Positions 61,998 to 64,000 of a stretch of DNA of 64,000 nt are shown here, piece after piece (the first letter of the stretch is position 1; every line of letters starts with the position of its first letter). A program made the position numbers and the translations under genes. The notes under the pieces are model-generated. The model did no database searches. It had not been told where the DNA came from and worked only from the letters and a program-made list of their open reading frames with translations. This DNA is from Tepidicella baoligensis (GTDB taxonomy: Bacteria > Pseudomonadota > Gammaproteobacteria > Burkholderiales > Burkholderiaceae_C), in the NCBI RefSeq assembly GCF_013432195.1, contig NZ_JACCDB010000002.1:186001-250000 (forward strand), in the 5' to 3' direction.

Positions 61998-62921
61998 TCA
62001 CCACGCCATCGCGAGCTGCGCAAAGCCCTTGGGTGCACGGGCGTCGTGCTCGAAGGTCACGATGTCGTGGCTTCCGGGCTCGGCCAGCAGGGCTCGCAGC
62101 AACTGGTTGTTCAGGGCATGGCCGCTGCGGTAGGCGCTGTAAGCGGCCAGCAAAGGCTTGCCCACGATGTAGAGGTCGCCCATCGCATCGAGGATTTTGT
62201 GCTTGGCGAACTCGTCGGCATAGCGCAGGCCATCGGCGTTGAGCACCTTCACATCGTCCATGACGATGGCATTGTCGAGTCCTCCTCCCAGGGCCAAGCC
62301 GTGGGAGCGCATCGTCTCGACGTCTCGGGTGAAACCGAAAGTGCGGGCGCGGGCGATTTCACGGGCGTACTGGCCCTGCCCCAGATCGAACTCCACACGC
62401 TGACCCGTGGCGCTGACGGCCGGGTGGTCGAACTCGATCTCGAAGCTCAGTTTATAGCCGTGGTAAGGCTCCAGCCGGGCCCATTTGAGCTGACGCCCCT
62501 CTCCTTCGCGCACTTCCACGGGCTTGAGCACGCGAATGAAGCGCTTGGGCGCTTTCTGCAACTCGATGCCAGCGCTCTGGATCAGGTACACGAACGATGC
62601 CGCGGAACCATCGAGAATGGGCACTTCCTCGGCCGTGATGTCCACGATCAGGTTGTCGATGCCCAAGCCGGCACAGGCGCTCATGAGGTGCTCGATGGTG
62701 TGCACCTTGGCTCCGCCCTTGGCGATGGTGGAGGCCAGCCGCGTATCGGATACGGCGGTGGCGCTGACCGGGATGTCCACCGGCTCGGGCAGGTCCACAC
62801 GCCGGAACACGATGCCCGTGTCCGGCGCGGCCGGGCGCAGCGTCAGCTCGACCCGTTGACCGCTGTGCAGGCCCACGCCCACGGCTTTGGTCAGGGTCTT
62901 GAGGGTACGTTGCGCAATCAT
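61998..62921 (-). CDS. lpxC: UDP-3-O-acyl-N-acetylglucosamine deacetylase LpxC
   Basis: A zinc deacetylase, the committed step of lipid A synthesis. It has 307 residues in two related domains. [18 protein letters not shown], the zinc histidine in [27 protein letters not shown], and the second-half [12 protein letters not shown] plus [11 protein letters not shown] are diagnostic. The ATG at 62921 gives MIAQRTLKT. It follows ftsZ as at the end of a dcw cluster. Confidence 0.97.
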   Translation of the reverse strand: MIAQRTLKTLTKAVGVGLHSGQRVELTLRPAAPDTGIVFRRVDLPEPVDIPVSATAVSDTRLASTIAKGGAKVHTIEHLMSACAGLGIDNLIVDITAEEVPILDGSAASFVYLIQSAGIELQKAPKRFIRVLKPVEVREGEGRQLKWARLEPYHGYKLSFEIEFDHPAVSATGQRVEFDLGQGQYAREIARARTFGFTRDVETMRSHGLALGGGLDNAIVMDDVKVLNADGLRYADEFAKHKILDAMGDLYIVGKPLLAAYSAYRSGHALNNQLLRALLAEPGSHDIVTFEHDARAPKGFAQLAMAW

Positions 62922-63109
62922 GCAAACGATTTTAGGTTTTCGACGCCGACTTTGCTGGAAATCGTCTTCATACCCTTCATAGCAAGAATTGATTGAGGGG
63001 ATGGAAAGCGTAGCGAGCAGCCCAGGTGCGGCCGAAGCGCGCAGCCGTACTGGGGTACGGCGAGCACTGCAAGCCTCAGATGGGGTTGAGCTGTGTAGCT
63101 TTACACCCC
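62922..63109. repeat. Structured ftsZ-lpxC intergenic element
   Basis: The 188-base gap holds GCCGTAC-TGGG-GTACGGC (63044-63061) as a perfect 7-bp hairpin. It is flanked by GGAAAGCGTAGCGAGCAGCC and GAGCTGTGTAGCTTTACA, which can pair imperfectly. The wording resembles intergenic repeats I recall from Comamonadaceae genomes. A promoter for lpxC may lie nearer its start. Confidence 0.5.
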
Positions 63110-64000
63110 TCAATCCGCTTGTTTGCGCAGGAAGGCGGGAATCTCGAAGTCGTCCATGCCACCGGAAGACAGCGCGTCCACCTTGGCCGCCGCCGAGGTG
63201 CGGTCGCGGGTGCGCCAGACGCTGGGCACCGCCGGATTGCCACCGACCGAAGCGTGCCCCACGCCCGTGGCCTGCGCCAAACCCGAGCCGCCCACGGCCT
63301 GGTTGAGCGTGGGAATGAAGGGCATGTTGTCGGTACCCGTGCGCAAGGCCTGGGCCGGCGACTGCACCACCGTCAAGGGCTGGCGCGCGCCGGCAGCACG
63401 GTTCAGGCCCGTGGCCACCACGGTCACGCGGATCGCGTCGCCCAGGGACTCGTCGTAGGCGGTGCCATAGATGACGTGTGCGTCCGGCGCGGCAAAGGCA
63501 CGGATGGTGTTCATGGCCAGCTTGGACTCGTTGAGCTTCAGAGAGCCTTTGGCGGCGCTGATCAGCACCAACACGCCCTTGGCACCCTTCATGTCCACAC
63601 CTTCCAGCAGCGGGCAGGCCACGGCTTGTTCGGCGGCGATCCGGGCGCGGTCCGGGCCGCTGGCGACCGCCGTGCCCATCATGGCCTTGCCGGGCTCGCC
63701 CATGACGGTGCGCACGTCCTCGAAGTCCACGTTCACCAAGGCCTCGACGTTGATGATTTCGGCAATCCCGCCCACGGCGTTCTTGAGCACGTCGTTGGCT
63801 TCGGCAAAGGCCTCGTCCTGGGTGACGTCGTCCCCCAGGACTTCGAGCAGCTTGTCGTTGAGCACCACGATCAGCGAATCGACGTTCTGCTCCAGCTCGG
63901 CAAGACCGGCATCGGCGTTGCTCATGCGGCGCCCACCCTCCCAGTCGAAGGGCTTGGTGACCACGCCCACGGTGAGAATGCCCATGTCCTTGGCGATCTT
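63110..64000 (-). CDS. ftsZ: Cell division protein FtsZ, C-terminal part (runs off the window)
   Basis: The frame is open to the right edge, starting at [18 protein letters not shown], so the N-terminal half with the tubulin signature is outside. Visible are the FEGGRR-like turn (WEGGRR), the T7-loop and H10 region ([17 protein letters not shown]), GTA-rich C-terminal strands, a variable linker, and the conserved C-terminal peptide [14 protein letters not shown] that binds FtsA, ZipA or MinC. FtsZ polymerises to form the division ring. Confidence 0.97.
   Translation of the reverse strand, partial: KIAKDMGILTVGVVTKPFDWEGGRRMSNADAGLAELEQNVDSLIVVLNDKLLEVLGDDVTQDEAFAEANDVLKNAVGGIAEIINVEALVNVDFEDVRTVMGEPGKAMMGTAVASGPDRARIAAEQAVACPLLEGVDMKGAKGVLVLISAAKGSLKLNESKLAMNTIRAFAAPDAHVIYGTAYDESLGDAIRVTVVATGLNRAAGARQPLTVVQSPAQALRTGTDNMPFIPTLNQAVGGSGLAQATGVGHASVGGNPAVPSVWRTRDRTSAAAKVDALSSGGMDDFEIPAFLRKQAD

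Overview
The window is about 64 kb of a high-GC, gene-dense proteobacterial chromosome. Gene families, synteny and the split methionine synthase point to a Burkholderiales betaproteobacterium, probably Comamonadaceae-like (Tepidimonas or Hydrogenophaga are plausible relatives). Genus is an inference; no rRNA gene is present. No CRISPR array, complete IS element, rRNA gene or replication origin was seen.

1-13 kb: end of panB and panC (pantothenate); the conserved block rhodanese-grxC-secB-gpsA; gpmA; ctpA-moeB; a DUF429 gene; folE with a BLUF photoreceptor; a cardiolipin-synthase/EEP pair; a Trp-rich small protein; cytochrome c; rbgA/ylqF; gph. 13-24 kb: glnK-amtB with a sigma-54/NtrC-type control region, comM/yifB, a GspE/PilB-type ATPase, the C-terminal module of metH under an SAH riboswitch, and a class I amidotransferase. 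23-36 kb: a TetR-controlled RND efflux operon, ychF, a degenerate HD protein, a MOSC protein, a UbiH-like hydroxylase, dsbC, an M61 peptidase, and two divergent enoyl-CoA hydratase-family genes. 36-46 kb: tRNA-Met(CAT), a secreted thermonuclease-like protein, two more HD-type proteins, a PAS-GGDEF-EAL protein, a TlpA thioredoxin, mpl, and aroG. aroG sits behind a classical attenuator: an aromatic-rich leader peptide, an antiterminator and a terminator. 46-51 kb: tldD, mrdB/rodA, yqiA, radA.

51.3-55.5 kb is the accessory part. It has visibly lower GC and different codon use, and it is a run of integron gene cassettes without an integrase. The boundaries can be defined to the base because each cassette's leading core site is complementary to the opening core of its own attC. 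Cassette 1 holds a putative PD-(D/E)XK nuclease-HEAT protein plus an m4C-type DNA methyltransferase. Cassette 2 holds a protein with an Rx4H HEPN-like motif. Cassette 3 holds a TIR-domain protein and ends in a truncated attC. Together they look like a small defence-gene store between radA and a vapBC toxin-antitoxin pair.

56.6-64 kb returns to core genes: a queuosine-precursor transporter under a preQ1 riboswitch, an RNase II-family gene, tonB, mtgA, ruvC (followed by a perfect 28-bp inverted repeat), a small membrane protein, lpxC, and the 3' part of ftsZ, which runs off the right edge.

The most informative regulatory features are the aroG attenuator, the SAH and preQ1 riboswitches with readable expression platforms, and the glnK-amtB nitrogen promoter.
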